Source: an uncultured Pseudomonadota bacterium (GTDB lineage Bacteria > Pseudomonadota > Gammaproteobacteria > Burkholderiales > Methylophilaceae). Taken from it: DNA of 44,918 nt. Shown here piece after piece: positions 7,067 to 15,344 of the stretch. Both the position numbers and the translations under genes were made by a program. Below the pieces are notes generated by a model. That model searched no databases. It was given only the letters and a program-made list of their open reading frames with translations, and was not told the DNA's origin. Position 1 is the first letter of the stretch. Each line of letters begins with the position of its first letter. Where the stretch lies: assembly GCA_903846555.1 (NCBI GenBank), contig CAINBI010000102.1, forward strand, positions 1-44,918, read 5' to 3'.

Positions 7067-8884
7067 ATGCAATCTGCAAATAAAACGGCTTCCAACGCGC
7101 CTGTCAAAGCCCCTGCTAAAAAACTCTCCTCGCTAGCCAATTTGTGGCCATTTTTACGCCCTTATCAATCACGCGTATTTTTAGCATTTGTATTATTGTG
7201 CCTAGGCTCAGCCACACTACTATTGGTGCCACTGGCCTTTAGAGACTTAATTGACTTTGGTTTTGTCGGCAAGGCAGCATCTGCCCAAACGCATAAAGGC
7301 TTGATAGGCGCACTCAGTTTAAATGGTCACTTTTTAGTGATGTTTGCACTGGCTGTATTTTGGGCGCTGATGATTGCAACACGTTATTACACCGTAAGCT
7401 GGGTGGGCGAGCGCGCCACGGCAGATTTACGCAGCGCGGTGTATGCACGCGTCATGACACAATCACCGCAGTTTTTTGAGACCACGCAAACAGGCGAAGT
7501 GCTGTCGCGATTAACTGGCGACACCACACTGATTCAAACCGTGGTGGGCAGCTCAATTTCTATGGGGCTACGCAGTTTATTCCAGTTTGTCGGCGGCATG
7601 GTGATGCTGGCGGTGACTAATTTGTATTTATTTTCACTCAATATCGGGCTGATGTTATTGCTGATATTGCCCATTATTATCATCGGCCGCTCCGTTAAAA
7701 AGCTTTCGCGTGAATCGCAAGACCGCATTGCAGACAGTTCGGCGATGGCTGGCGAAATCCTTAACGCCATGCCTACGGTGCAATCGTATACCCAAGAGCA
7801 GCGCGAAATTGCGCGCTTTAGCAAAAGTGCTGATGTGAGCTTTAGCACCGCATTAAAAAGAGTGCGTGTGCGTGCCATGCTCACCATGATTATGGTTACG
7901 GCGATATTGGGCACTATTATCTTTGTACTTTGGATAGGTGCTCGCCAAGTAAGTGCTGGCACTATGACGGGCGGCGAGCTGGCATCGTTTGTGCTCTATG
8001 CTTTGATGGTGGCTGGTGCGGTTGGCACGATGGCGGAAGTTTGGGGCGATGTGATGCGTGCGGCAGGCGCTACAGAACGCTTACTCGAACTGCTACATGC
8101 AGATGCTACGATTAAAGAACCCGCCAATGCGCAGCGCCTGCTTAAGCCAACACACGCCGCGATTGAATTTAACAACGTTGTATTTTACTACCCATCACGC
8201 CCGCAAATCGCAGCCTTGGATAACGTATCACTCAGCATTGCGGCGGGTGAAACCATCGCGCTAGTCGGCCCATCTGGCGCAGGTAAAACCACATTATTTC
8301 AATGTTTACTTAGATTTTATGAAATCAATGCAGGGCAAATTACCATCAACCGCCAAAATATAAACTCGCTAAGCCTGCATGAGCTACGCAGCAATATCGC
8401 CACAGTGCCGCAAGATGCTGTGATATTTTCTGCCAACGCGCTTGAAAATATTAGATACGGCAAGCCTGATGCCACCGATGAAGAGGTGATTGCCGCCGCA
8501 AAAGCCGCGCAAGTGGACGAATTTGTACAGAAACTACCGGATGGTTATCAAACCTTTTTAGGCGAACGCGGCACCAGATTGTCTGGCGGCCAACGCCAGC
8601 GCATCGCCATCGCTCGCGCTATACTTAAAGATGCCCCGATATTGTTACTGGATGAAGCCACCAGCGCGCTGGATGCAGAATCTGAAATTCTAGTACAGCA
8701 AGGCCTAAACGCTGCCATGCAAGGCCGCACCACCTTGATGATTGCACACCGATTAAGCACCGTGCAAAAAGCCAACCGAATTATCGTGCTAGAAAATGGC
8801 AAGATTGTAGAAATCGGCAGCCCAGCACAACTGCGCGAACAAGGCGGTTTATATGCACGTCAGGCAACATTGCAGCTTGCATAA
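7067..8884 (+). CDS. ABC exporter, membrane domain fused to ATPase (MsbA-like)
   Basis: From ATG 7067 the protein has 605 residues; an in-frame TTG 7022 or ATG 7028 would add up to 15. Six membrane helices lie at about 35-320, followed by the ATPase: Walker A GPSGAGKT (401-408), signature LSGGQRQR (505-512), Walker B ILLLDE (525-530) and H-loop histidine 561 in IAHRLST. This half-transporter layout works as a homodimer exporting lipids, drugs or peptides. It is of subfamily B type, but msbA itself usually sits with lpxK, which is not here, so the substrate is open. It appears monocistronic. No good ribosome-binding site was seen before either start. Confidence 0.93.
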   Translation: MQSANKTASNAPVKAPAKKLSSLANLWPFLRPYQSRVFLAFVLLCLGSATLLLVPLAFRDLIDFGFVGKAASAQTHKGLIGALSLNGHFLVMFALAVFWALMIATRYYTVSWVGERATADLRSAVYARVMTQSPQFFETTQTGEVLSRLTGDTTLIQTVVGSSISMGLRSLFQFVGGMVMLAVTNLYLFSLNIGLMLLLILPIIIIGRSVKKLSRESQDRIADSSAMAGEILNAMPTVQSYTQEQREIARFSKSADVSFSTALKRVRVRAMLTMIMVTAILGTIIFVLWIGARQVSAGTMTGGELASFVLYALMVAGAVGTMAEVWGDVMRAAGATERLLELLHADATIKEPANAQRLLKPTHAAIEFNNVVFYYPSRPQIAALDNVSLSIAAGETIALVGPSGAGKTTLFQCLLRFYEINAGQITINRQNINSLSLHELRSNIATVPQDAVIFSANALENIRYGKPDATDEEVIAAAKAAQVDEFVQKLPDGYQTFLGERGTRLSGGQRQRIAIARAILKDAPILLLDEATSALDAESEILVQQGLNAAMQGRTTLMIAHRLSTVQKANRIIVLENGKIVEIGSPAQLREQGGLYARQATLQLA

Positions 8885-9128
8885 CTTTTTACATTAGATT
8901 TCGTCGGCATGACGGGCTTGTAATATTGTTGTTAAAATTGTGCTGCCCCCTACTTCGGGCAAAGTAGTCATATTGATGTCGGCACAAAACGAGGTGTTTG
9001 CTTGGGTGCAGCATTTTTAATGCACGGAATGCTGACGCAGAGTAAGGCTGAAGCGTGGGGTTAAAGGGCTAACCTGAGAATAGTTGAGTGGGGGGGCACA
9101 TTCATTTACTGTTAAATAAGGAACAAAA

Positions 9129-9686
9129 ATGTCTGAGTACACAAAATATTTTGCCGTTAAATCATCATCGAGCAAAGAAGTGCGCGGAAAACTCAATCAG
9201 TCCAAAATTCTATCGATAGTTGACGATGATTCGGATGATTACTTTTTTGAGAAAAAATATAAAAGGAACGGTCTAATCGCATGGGTGGCGGTTACCGCTC
9301 CGCCAGTGTCAGGATCTGATACATTTGGAAATTATTTTCAGACTGACCAATTTGAAAATTTTGAAAAACTTTTTGAAGAATATGTTTTATTTTTTCAGGA
9401 AGAAGATGCCGTCGATTGGATTTTGAAAGTAAAAAGCGGAGACAATGTAATCGAAAAATCATTTGAGGAAGCTCATAAAACCGAATTTAGCGATAAAGAT
9501 AAAGGTGTATTCTCGAAATGTTTCGAAAGGCCTTTTGGTGAAATGGAAAAGCTCCTGATTGCGGGTAAAGCTGCTGATTTTTTAAATTTCGTGGGGATAC
9601 CATATTTGGAGATGAATGATCAAGATAAATGCTGGTTGGAAGCGTCAGGTGAAAAATACTCTTTTTATGCGGAAGAAATTGATTAG
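9129..9686 (+). CDS. acidic protein of unknown function
   Basis: The protein has 185 residues, is strongly acidic and rich in Phe, Asp, Glu and Lys, with no membrane segment or signal peptide. A ribosome-binding site AAGGAA precedes ATG 9129. I do not recognise a family; composition and size recall immunity-type proteins of the SMI1 or Imm groups, but no diagnostic motif is present. Codon use is A/T-rich compared with the ABC gene upstream. It ends a few bases before the GGGGACAGACC repeat into which the IS4 element has inserted, so it lies at the edge of an accessory region. Confidence 0.65.
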   Translation: MSEYTKYFAVKSSSSKEVRGKLNQSKILSIVDDDSDDYFFEKKYKRNGLIAWVAVTAPPVSGSDTFGNYFQTDQFENFEKLFEEYVLFFQEEDAVDWILKVKSGDNVIEKSFEEAHKTEFSDKDKGVFSKCFERPFGEMEKLLIAGKAADFLNFVGIPYLEMNDQDKCWLEASGEKYSFYAEEID

Positions 9687-9695
9687 AAATAATAG

Positions 9696-9705
9696 GGGAC
9701 AGACC
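9696..9705. repeat. IS target-site duplication, left copy
   Basis: GGGACAGACC directly precedes the left IS end and is repeated exactly at 11169-11178 after the right end. Ten bases is within the usual range for IS4-family elements. Confidence 0.85.
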
Positions 9706-11168
9706 CAATGCTGTTCACTTAACAATCCTCGGCGTCCAATCCTGACGGATATTCAAAATCTCATCACCCTTGCGAGACGGAAACTGTTTTGTTCGTCTCT
9801 TCACAACGCGAGGGTTAGAGCGCCCTCTTGGGCTAGTCAGTATGCCTCTGGCGGCCTCTTTAACCAACGCCGACCACCACTTTTGGAAGTGCTCTGGGGG
9901 GAATGGCGCCGCTGGTGGGAAGTTTGCGGCGGATAAGCGTCAGGCTGTGTTTGAAACTGAGCACATCGGGCGTTCGCTGTCGTGAGAGCGCCGCTTCCAA
10001 CATCAACTTGCGCACCACATGATGCGCCAACAATAACCCCCAGAATTCCTGTCGCACCAATTCCGGCGTTTTGCTGCGCAGCACAATGTCTGCGCCTTTG
10101 AGTGTCGTTTTGACCTCGGCGAAGGTGGTCTCGATACTCCATCGCGCATGGTAAAGCGCTGCCAACTCATCTGCCGGATACTGTTCGCTATCCAGCAAGG
10201 TGGTGATCAACCGATACACCGATTCGGCATCAGCCACTCCCGGCAAATGGTCATCAATGACGCGCACTGTGATGGCTGTGGCTGCTTTATCGCCCATCTT
10301 TTTGCGCGTCGCCAGTGCGGGCATCATTTGACTCAGATACGAGCCATCCTTGAACCGTTGCAGCACGGGCAGTTTTCTGTTCTTGGGAATACGCCAGAGC
10401 AATTGTGCGCCTGTTTGGCTGGCGGCCTGCCAGAGTGGGTAGCCAGAGAAGCCTCGATCAGCCAGACACAGCATGTCGGGCTTGAGGTTCTTGACCGCTT
10501 TGTGCGCCAAGCTCACTTCCGAATCTTTATAGCCGCCCAGCGCAACACCGAAAAGGGCGTGCGTGCCGTTCTCCAGCAGTCCCACGCAGCGAATTTGCGG
10601 GTAGCCCGTTTGGCCTTTCCCAGTGCCAGGCACGCCGAAGGCTTCCTGGTTGCCGGCTTCGTCGGCCACGTCCAGCGTCGCCCCATCCACGCTGACAATC
10701 CGTAAAGCTTGATAGAACGAGCCGTTAGTTTGAGGCTCGGCCAATGGCTTCAACGCTTGCTCGGCAATATAGTGCATCACCTCGGCGCCCAAGCGTGTGC
10801 GCGATGCGCTGATGCCCGACTTGCCGACTTCGGAACGAATGGCGGCATCACCCAGATATTCCATACCTTCGGTAACGACGCGCAATACTTCTTCGGTGTT
10901 AACGCCACGGTACAGGGAGAGCGCCATGACATAGTAAGCAACCGCCTGCGCGGGTAGGGTCCGCTTGCGTTTACTGTGGCGATCATGTGCGGTGAGTGCT
11001 TCATCAACCAGCGCGGGCGGCACCAAACGAGACAGAAGCCCTATGCTCAAATAATCGGATAAACGAACCTGCCCCCCAACTCCGCTGCTTTCCCCGCCAT
11101 GATAGACCTCCGGTATGGTTTGCGTACCAGCGTAGTGTAACGGAAATTCTGTTAAGTGAACAGCATTG
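9706..11168 (-). mobile_element. IS4-family insertion sequence, 1463 bp
   Basis: The element is bounded by perfect 19-bp inverted repeats: CAATGCTGTTCACTTAACA at 9706-9724 and its complement at 11150-11168. It carries one transposase gene on the minus strand and is flanked by 10-bp direct repeats, showing a recent insertion. The target was a copy of the dispersed AATAGGGGACAGACCACG repeat, whose halves now lie on either side. The transposase is frameshifted, so this copy may depend on others for movement. Confidence 0.93.
9715..11100 (-). pseudogene. IS4-family transposase with two frameshifts
   Basis: The catalytic core is intact in one long frame (9860-11050): D122 in VSVDGATLD, D198 in LADRGFSG and E307 within the YREK signature Y300-R303-E307-K314 (YHARWSIETTFAEVK), numbered from the in-frame TTG at 11050. 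The natural start is ATG 11100 with GGAGG six bases upstream, reading MAGKAAELGG, but a run of six G on the coding strand (11072-11077) throws it out of frame before QVRLSDYLSIG. At the other end a run of six C (9896-9901) ends the protein early. The neighbouring frame continues EHFQKWWSALVKEAAR and then NPRVVKRR, a conserved IS4 tail, to TGA at 9715-9717 inside the inverted repeat. Repaired, it would be about 461 residues. Decay, slippage or homopolymer sequencing errors could explain it. Confidence 0.88.
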
Positions 11169-11220
11169 GGGACAGACCACGATTATTCTATATTGGCTAA
11201 CAGGGCATCTGTTTTATGAG
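11169..11220 (+). repeat. right half of interrupted GGGGACAGACCAC repeat joined to a partial palindromic repeat
   Basis: 11169-11178 is the right target duplication and continues ACG as in the dispersed repeat at 13833. It is followed at 11189-11220 by CTATATTGGCTAACAGGGCA and TCTGTTTTATG, which matches the right half of the palindromic repeats at 13989 and 41852. The left half of that palindrome is missing here. Confidence 0.6.
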
Positions 11221-11289
11221 GTGGTTAATTTACCCAACCGTTCGTCCTTAGCTTGTCAAAGGGTGTTTTTAACATAACTTTTTTCATGC

Positions 11290-11312
11290 GGCGCACTGCA
11301 AGCGGGTGCGCC
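11290..11312. repeat. small GC-rich palindrome
   Basis: GGCGCAC (11290-11296) pairs perfectly with GTGCGCC (11306-11312) around a 9-base loop. It resembles short dispersed palindromes in many proteobacterial genomes. It lies between the IS and the 3' end of the methyltransferase gene. No T run follows on either strand, so a terminator role is not clear. Confidence 0.5.
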
Positions 11313-11398
11313 CTACGCGGGCTGTCAAACCTACCACTTAATGAGCGTGATACTTCTGGTCACCAAGCCTTAACCTAGTTTATTTATATAATTCACAG

Positions 11399-12700
11399 TC
11401 ATGCCGCAATTTGAGTTGCGGAATGAGTGAATGGTTGTTCAGCACTTACAATCAGGTCACGAAATATTGCAGAAATCACAGGAACAGCAACCGAGTTTCC
11501 CAATTGGTGATATGCAAAAGTATCGTTTGGATGCAATACAAAATCATCAGGAAAGCCTTGCAGCCTAGCACACTCACGAGGGGTAATTCTTCGTGGCACT
11601 CCATTTTGAACAACACCTAAGCGGTTAGCATCGCTCGAAACGACGGTTATAGAAATACTTGAAGGATCAAGAAATTTAAACACTTCAAAAGACATATTGC
11701 CACAAATGGGGTTAAATTTTCCGTCTTCTTGTTTCAGGTAGCCCTTGGAAACCAGCGAATCAAGCGTTTTTTCTAGTTCGGGTTGATCCCAAAAACTCTG
11801 GATTTGTTCAAGTGTAAGTTTTTTCCCATCCTTATCTATCCCAAAATGCTTCTTTCGGCGGTTCGAAATAATCGCATCCATTAACGATTTTTCGGTGCTT
11901 GAGCAATGTCCGTTTTTTCCCATATCCCACGAATGAATTGAATTTCCGCCACGATGATCAATTAATCTTACGCCATGCAAAAATTCAAATCCCTTAGGTG
12001 TAATAGCTTCAAATAGCTGTGATACAAATTTTGGAGAACAAACGTATTTTTCATCAACTATTGGCTCTAAAATATCTGCCACGCAGCGATGAGGAACCTC
12101 AGCAGAAAAGAAATTTCCCTGAAGAGCGGCTTGCTTAAACTTATGCGAATCAGCTGCTCCTAGATCAGACCTAATAGACAAGTTCGGTTTGTGTCCCAAA
12201 GAGCATACAAGGTATATCCTCACTCTATTCTGTGGAACCCCAAAGTTAGAACTATTTAACAATACTGCGGTAACTTCATAGCCTAAATCCTTTAGTTTTG
12301 CCATAACTGTGGCAAAGGTGCGTCCCTTGTCGTGCGTTGTAAATCCCCTTACGTTTTCCAACAGCATTAGCCGTGGTTTAGATTTCGCAGCGTTGAGAAG
12401 CCGCTCAATTTCAAAGAATAACGTCCCACGAGTATCGGCAAAGCCTTGTTGTTTTCCAGCGTATGAAAAAGACTGGCATGGAAAACCTGCTAATAAAATA
12501 TCATGATTTGGAAGTGAATCAATTAGCCTTATGTCCCCTTGCGGAATTTCCCCGTAATTAAGCCTGTAGGTTTCTTGGGCTTTTGGATTAATCTCACTTG
12601 AAAATACACATTGCGATCTGATCCCACGTTCATCAAGAGCAATTTCTAGCCCTTTTCGAATTCCGCCGATCCCAGCAAATAAATCTACAAACGTCAACAT
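11399..12700 (-). CDS. DNA (cytosine-5-)-methyltransferase of a type II R-M system
   Basis: The 433-residue protein transfers methyl from S-adenosylmethionine to cytosine in DNA. All the m5C motifs are visible in order: I (DLFAGIGGIRKG, 6-17), II (E36), IV with the catalytic cysteine C75 in GFPCQSFSYAG, VI (LENVRG, 114-119), VIII (QNRVRIY, 157-163), IX (RITPRECARLQGFPD, 371-385) and X (YHQLGNSVAVPV, 397-408). The variable target-recognition region spans about 175-365 and is not readable by eye for specificity. It starts 8 bases after the stop of the nuclease gene, so both are co-transcribed. It protects host DNA from that nuclease. Confidence 0.95.
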   Translation of the reverse strand: MLTFVDLFAGIGGIRKGLEIALDERGIRSQCVFSSEINPKAQETYRLNYGEIPQGDIRLIDSLPNHDILLAGFPCQSFSYAGKQQGFADTRGTLFFEIERLLNAAKSKPRLMLLENVRGFTTHDKGRTFATVMAKLKDLGYEVTAVLLNSSNFGVPQNRVRIYLVCSLGHKPNLSIRSDLGAADSHKFKQAALQGNFFSAEVPHRCVADILEPIVDEKYVCSPKFVSQLFEAITPKGFEFLHGVRLIDHRGGNSIHSWDMGKNGHCSSTEKSLMDAIISNRRKKHFGIDKDGKKLTLEQIQSFWDQPELEKTLDSLVSKGYLKQEDGKFNPICGNMSFEVFKFLDPSSISITVVSSDANRLGVVQNGVPRRITPRECARLQGFPDDFVLHPNDTFAYHQLGNSVAVPVISAIFRDLIVSAEQPFTHSATQIAA

Positions 12701-12708
12701 ACGTTTTC

Positions 12709-13746
12709 CTATCGAATTCCCACTGATTCCATCATGAAATTAGCGAGATGAGCAATCTCAGCTTCTGACATTGCAACCGTGCAGTCACTATAGTTGCATA
12801 GATTGCTGACTGCATTCGCTCTGATGTTTATATTCCCAGCACCGTCGATGACGTAACAAATTTTATGGCCTGCATTATGAACGCTTGCCAGCATAGATTC
12901 TGCCTCACGAGACTTTCTTTCAATGACGCTATTTGTCGTCACTTGAAAGCTAACCTCAACACCAAAACACATACCTTTTGGAGACTGAGCAACAACGTCA
13001 AAGTTGGTTTCATCGCCCCCTGCTTTATGAGCTACTCCGTGCAAAGTGGAATCGCGTTTAACAATCCAGCCATTCGGCAATTCATGTTTAAGCCTTGCAA
13101 GAACGTAGTTTTGAACTTGCTGACCAAGCTCATTGGAAGTGGCTCCACTGACTTGTCGGCTTACCCGAATGTAACTTTCTTTAACGAACCGCTCTAACTC
13201 ATCGGTATTTCCCATCAATGAACCAATTACACATTTCTCTTTAACCTCTGGCGGTAGTGTGTCATTTGTTATCAATGAGCCATATAAAAGGAGCATTGCG
13301 ACGTCAACCATTTTGTCCGTCATTTCTCCACCAGCAATAATTTTTTTAGAATCTACTTTTAAGGCGGAGTTAGCGAGACTGCACTTATCTTTTATTGCCT
13401 TAAATTGGTATTTGTAAGGTTTGCCCGCCCAATCAAACTGCAAAATTCCATTTGGCACATATTTCGATAAAGGTGGGAGCTTGTTAAGTGCCTCTCCACC
13501 AAGATCAGTAAGCACCATCAAGTGTTTAAGAAATCGAGGGCCAGTTAACGAAGTATTCTGCTTCAGTGTCTCCATCCACGATAATGGAGTTTTATCAGCA
13601 ACCTTCAATACACTAATAAAGGCATCTTGAGTTTTCAACAGCAGAGGGAGTACACTAACATTCCCTGCCGCCAAAAGAATCTCATCTGGCCAATGTAAAA
13701 TAGCATTTGTTCGCAATTCGTCGAGTGTCCGCTTGTATATTTCCAT
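12709..13746 (-). CDS. probable type II restriction endonuclease
   Basis: The protein has 345 residues. The C-terminal part has a likely PD-(D/E)xK-type core: D250 in ETNFDVVAQ, then E264 in CFGVEVSFQVTTNSVIERKS, where Q267 takes the place of the usual lysine-side residue. Upstream, 205-230 (ELGQQVQNYVLARLKHELPNG) fits the helix before the core in such enzymes. The N-terminal 200 residues may contact DNA. The family is not certain; size and m5C partner would fit a BanI/HgiCI-like pair, which I cannot confirm. It is the first gene of the operon, with the methyltransferase 8 bases downstream. No controller gene is visible. Base composition is lower in GC than in neighbours, which suggests transfer. 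Confidence 0.75.
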   Translation of the reverse strand: MEIYKRTLDELRTNAILHWPDEILLAAGNVSVLPLLLKTQDAFISVLKVADKTPLSWMETLKQNTSLTGPRFLKHLMVLTDLGGEALNKLPPLSKYVPNGILQFDWAGKPYKYQFKAIKDKCSLANSALKVDSKKIIAGGEMTDKMVDVAMLLLYGSLITNDTLPPEVKEKCVIGSLMGNTDELERFVKESYIRVSRQVSGATSNELGQQVQNYVLARLKHELPNGWIVKRDSTLHGVAHKAGGDETNFDVVAQSPKGMCFGVEVSFQVTTNSVIERKSREAESMLASVHNAGHKICYVIDGAGNINIRANAVSNLCNYSDCTVAMSEAEIAHLANFMMESVGIR

Positions 13747-13832
13747 TACATCATGCCTATTTGACGAGATTGGTAATTTTAGCGCATTTTGGGGAGTTTA
13801 ATTGATTGGGTATTGTGAATTTAACTCAGAAT

Positions 13833-13920
13833 AATAATTAGGCGACAGGCCACGTTTTTCTAAGCTCAACATATCTAAATCCCATAATTAATAGTGGTCT
13901 GTCCCCTGTCCCCTATTATT
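13833..13920. repeat. inverted pair of GGGGACAGACCAC-type repeats
   Basis: The left arm (13833-13854) reads AATAATTAGGCGACAGGCCA then CG. The right arm (13894-13920) is the reverse complement of AATAATAGGGGACAGGGGAC followed by AGACCAC and contains a tandem duplication of GGGGACA. The arms can pair across a 39-base loop. The same motif, uninterrupted before the IS, stood at 9691/11183, so the restriction-modification operon lies between two copies. It resembles REP-like palindromes mobilised by RAYT-type transposases, but no such transposase is in the window. Confidence 0.65.
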
Positions 13921-13959
13921 CCCAAGCAGCGGGGGATTCAACCCGAAGATATTACAAAA

Positions 13960-14011
13960 ACAAATGCTCTGTGAGGCCCGTCCCTATTGGCTCACAGGGC
14001 CTCTGTTTTAT
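13960..14011. repeat. dispersed palindromic repeat, copy B
   Basis: Left arm CTCTGTGAGGC (13967-13977), loop CCGTCCCTATT (13978-13988) and right arm GGCTCACAGGGC continue into CTCTGTTTTAT. The loop is identical to that at 41841-41851. The central stem pair GTGAG/CTCAC replaces GGGAG/CTCCC of that copy, a compensating change. It lies between the R-M operon promoter region and the 3' end of the MgtC-type gene. Confidence 0.75.
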
Positions 14012-14078
14012 GGGTATTTTAAGGGTATTAGACCCGCTTCACTTTAACTTCACCATCCATCACGAATGCTGATCGCCC

Positions 14079-15317
14079 TTAAAACAACCACCAGCCAAGC
14101 CAAGTTGCTGAAACTTGTAGAATCAGGCCTGGAATCACTTGGCGTGAAAATGCGCTGCCGCCACTCACCATCGCCGCCACCGCTTTTGAAGTGGCGTTAA
14201 GTGAAAAAGCCACCAGAATTGGAATCACCGCGCTTGCTGCGCTTAGCTTACCTGCCGCACCTAGCGAAGCAACGGCAATGGTGGGAGCATGGACATCAGC
14301 TAAACCCGCCACGCCAGAAGCAAATACCAACCCCGCTTGACCAAACCAAAATTTCAAAGCGGCTGATGTCACCAGCGCAATGGCAATGACCGCCGCTAAA
14401 ATCAGTGCTGTTTTTACGCTAAATGATCGACTTAGTTTTTCCACATCTGCGCCATTTTGATGAAACGAACTAAGTGTCACCACTAATCCATAAATGCCCA
14501 CGGAAACGCCAGCAAAAATAAGCGGGGCTGCAAGCGCTTGTAGCGTGGGTGGGTGTATGGCGGCAAGAAGAAGTGCCAGTTGTAAAACCGTAGCCAAGCT
14601 AGACAGCATCGCGCCAGCCACGGCTGAGCCGATGAGTGCGGGCGTTTCTCGAGCGCGTTCTCCCATGGCTCCAATCGTGGCAATGCTAGAAATAAATCCT
14701 GAAACCAAGCCAACCAGTGGTAAGCCGATGCGCCCACCTAGCCAGCGCAACGCAAGGTGTCCAAGCGCACTAATAAACATCACTAAAATCACGATAAGCC
14801 AAAGGTTGCGTGGGTTAATCGCATCGAATGGGCCGATAAATTTATTGGGTACTAGGGGTAAAACAATGAGCGTTGCGGCGGCAAGAATCAGAAAATCAAT
14901 CATTTCATCTTTGGTAATTGCGGCGCGGACAAAGCCGTGAATAGGCTCTTTAGCGGCAAGGAGTATTGCCGCGCTGACAGCGAGACTTGCGGCCAGCGAT
15001 GCTTCACTTATGGCTAAGCCGCCCAAAATCACAGTAAACACCAGCGTAATTTCAGTGGTCAAGCCAGGGTCTTTATCTTTTCTGACAAAATAAGCAATGG
15101 CGGCAAAAACCGTGACGCAAAATAATGAAGCGACTAGCAGCCAAAAATCAACCAGTGCACTCACTGCGCCAAGTAGCGATGCAATGGCAAAAGTGCGAAT
15201 GCCAGCAATGGAACGCTCGCTCTCGGCCGCCTTGTTACGCTCACGTTCGGCACCTATAAGCAGACCTATACCCAAAGCGACCGCCAAGTTAAGCCAAAGC
15301 GTGTTATCGATAATCAT
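14079..15317 (-). CDS. MgtC/SapB plus DUF4010 membrane protein
   Basis: The protein has 412 residues, nearly all membrane-embedded. The N-terminal about 140 residues are MgtC/SapB-like, with LAVALGIGLLIGAERER (10-26) and the GIRTFA segment, and the rest is a DUF4010 domain containing GLVSGFISSIATIGAMGERA and a final conserved SFSLNATSK-type segment. Proteins of this architecture are common in proteobacteria; a role in magnesium or envelope stress is suggested by the MgtC name but not demonstrated. It appears monocistronic; radC ends 28 bases before its start on the same strand. Confidence 0.9.
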   Translation of the reverse strand: MIIDNTLWLNLAVALGIGLLIGAERERNKAAESERSIAGIRTFAIASLLGAVSALVDFWLLVASLFCVTVFAAIAYFVRKDKDPGLTTEITLVFTVILGGLAISEASLAASLAVSAAILLAAKEPIHGFVRAAITKDEMIDFLILAAATLIVLPLVPNKFIGPFDAINPRNLWLIVILVMFISALGHLALRWLGGRIGLPLVGLVSGFISSIATIGAMGERARETPALIGSAVAGAMLSSLATVLQLALLLAAIHPPTLQALAAPLIFAGVSVGIYGLVVTLSSFHQNGADVEKLSRSFSVKTALILAAVIAIALVTSAALKFWFGQAGLVFASGVAGLADVHAPTIAVASLGAAGKLSAASAVIPILVAFSLNATSKAVAAMVSGGSAFSRQVIPGLILQVSATWLGWWLF

Positions 15318-15344
15318 AGAACCTCCTTATTACTTGTCATTATT

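Noticed and set aside
7534-7962. 142-residue minus-strand frame inside the ABC exporter
   Set aside because: Shadow of the transmembrane-domain coding sequence, without start signals.
8885-9128. Another attC site before the acidic protein gene
   Set aside because: GGCTAAC near 9067 and the long-range complement TGCTGCCCC/GGGTGCAGCA recall attC parts, but no paired cores or TCAAGCGG motif exist.
10148-10705. 185-residue plus-strand frame
   Set aside because: It lies wholly antisense to the IS4 transposase catalytic core, has no ribosome-binding site and no family resemblance.
14494-14940. 148-residue plus-strand frame inside the MgtC/DUF4010 gene
   Set aside because: Antisense shadow of a membrane protein gene; composition is Arg/Ser/Ala-rich as expected from reversed hydrophobic codons.
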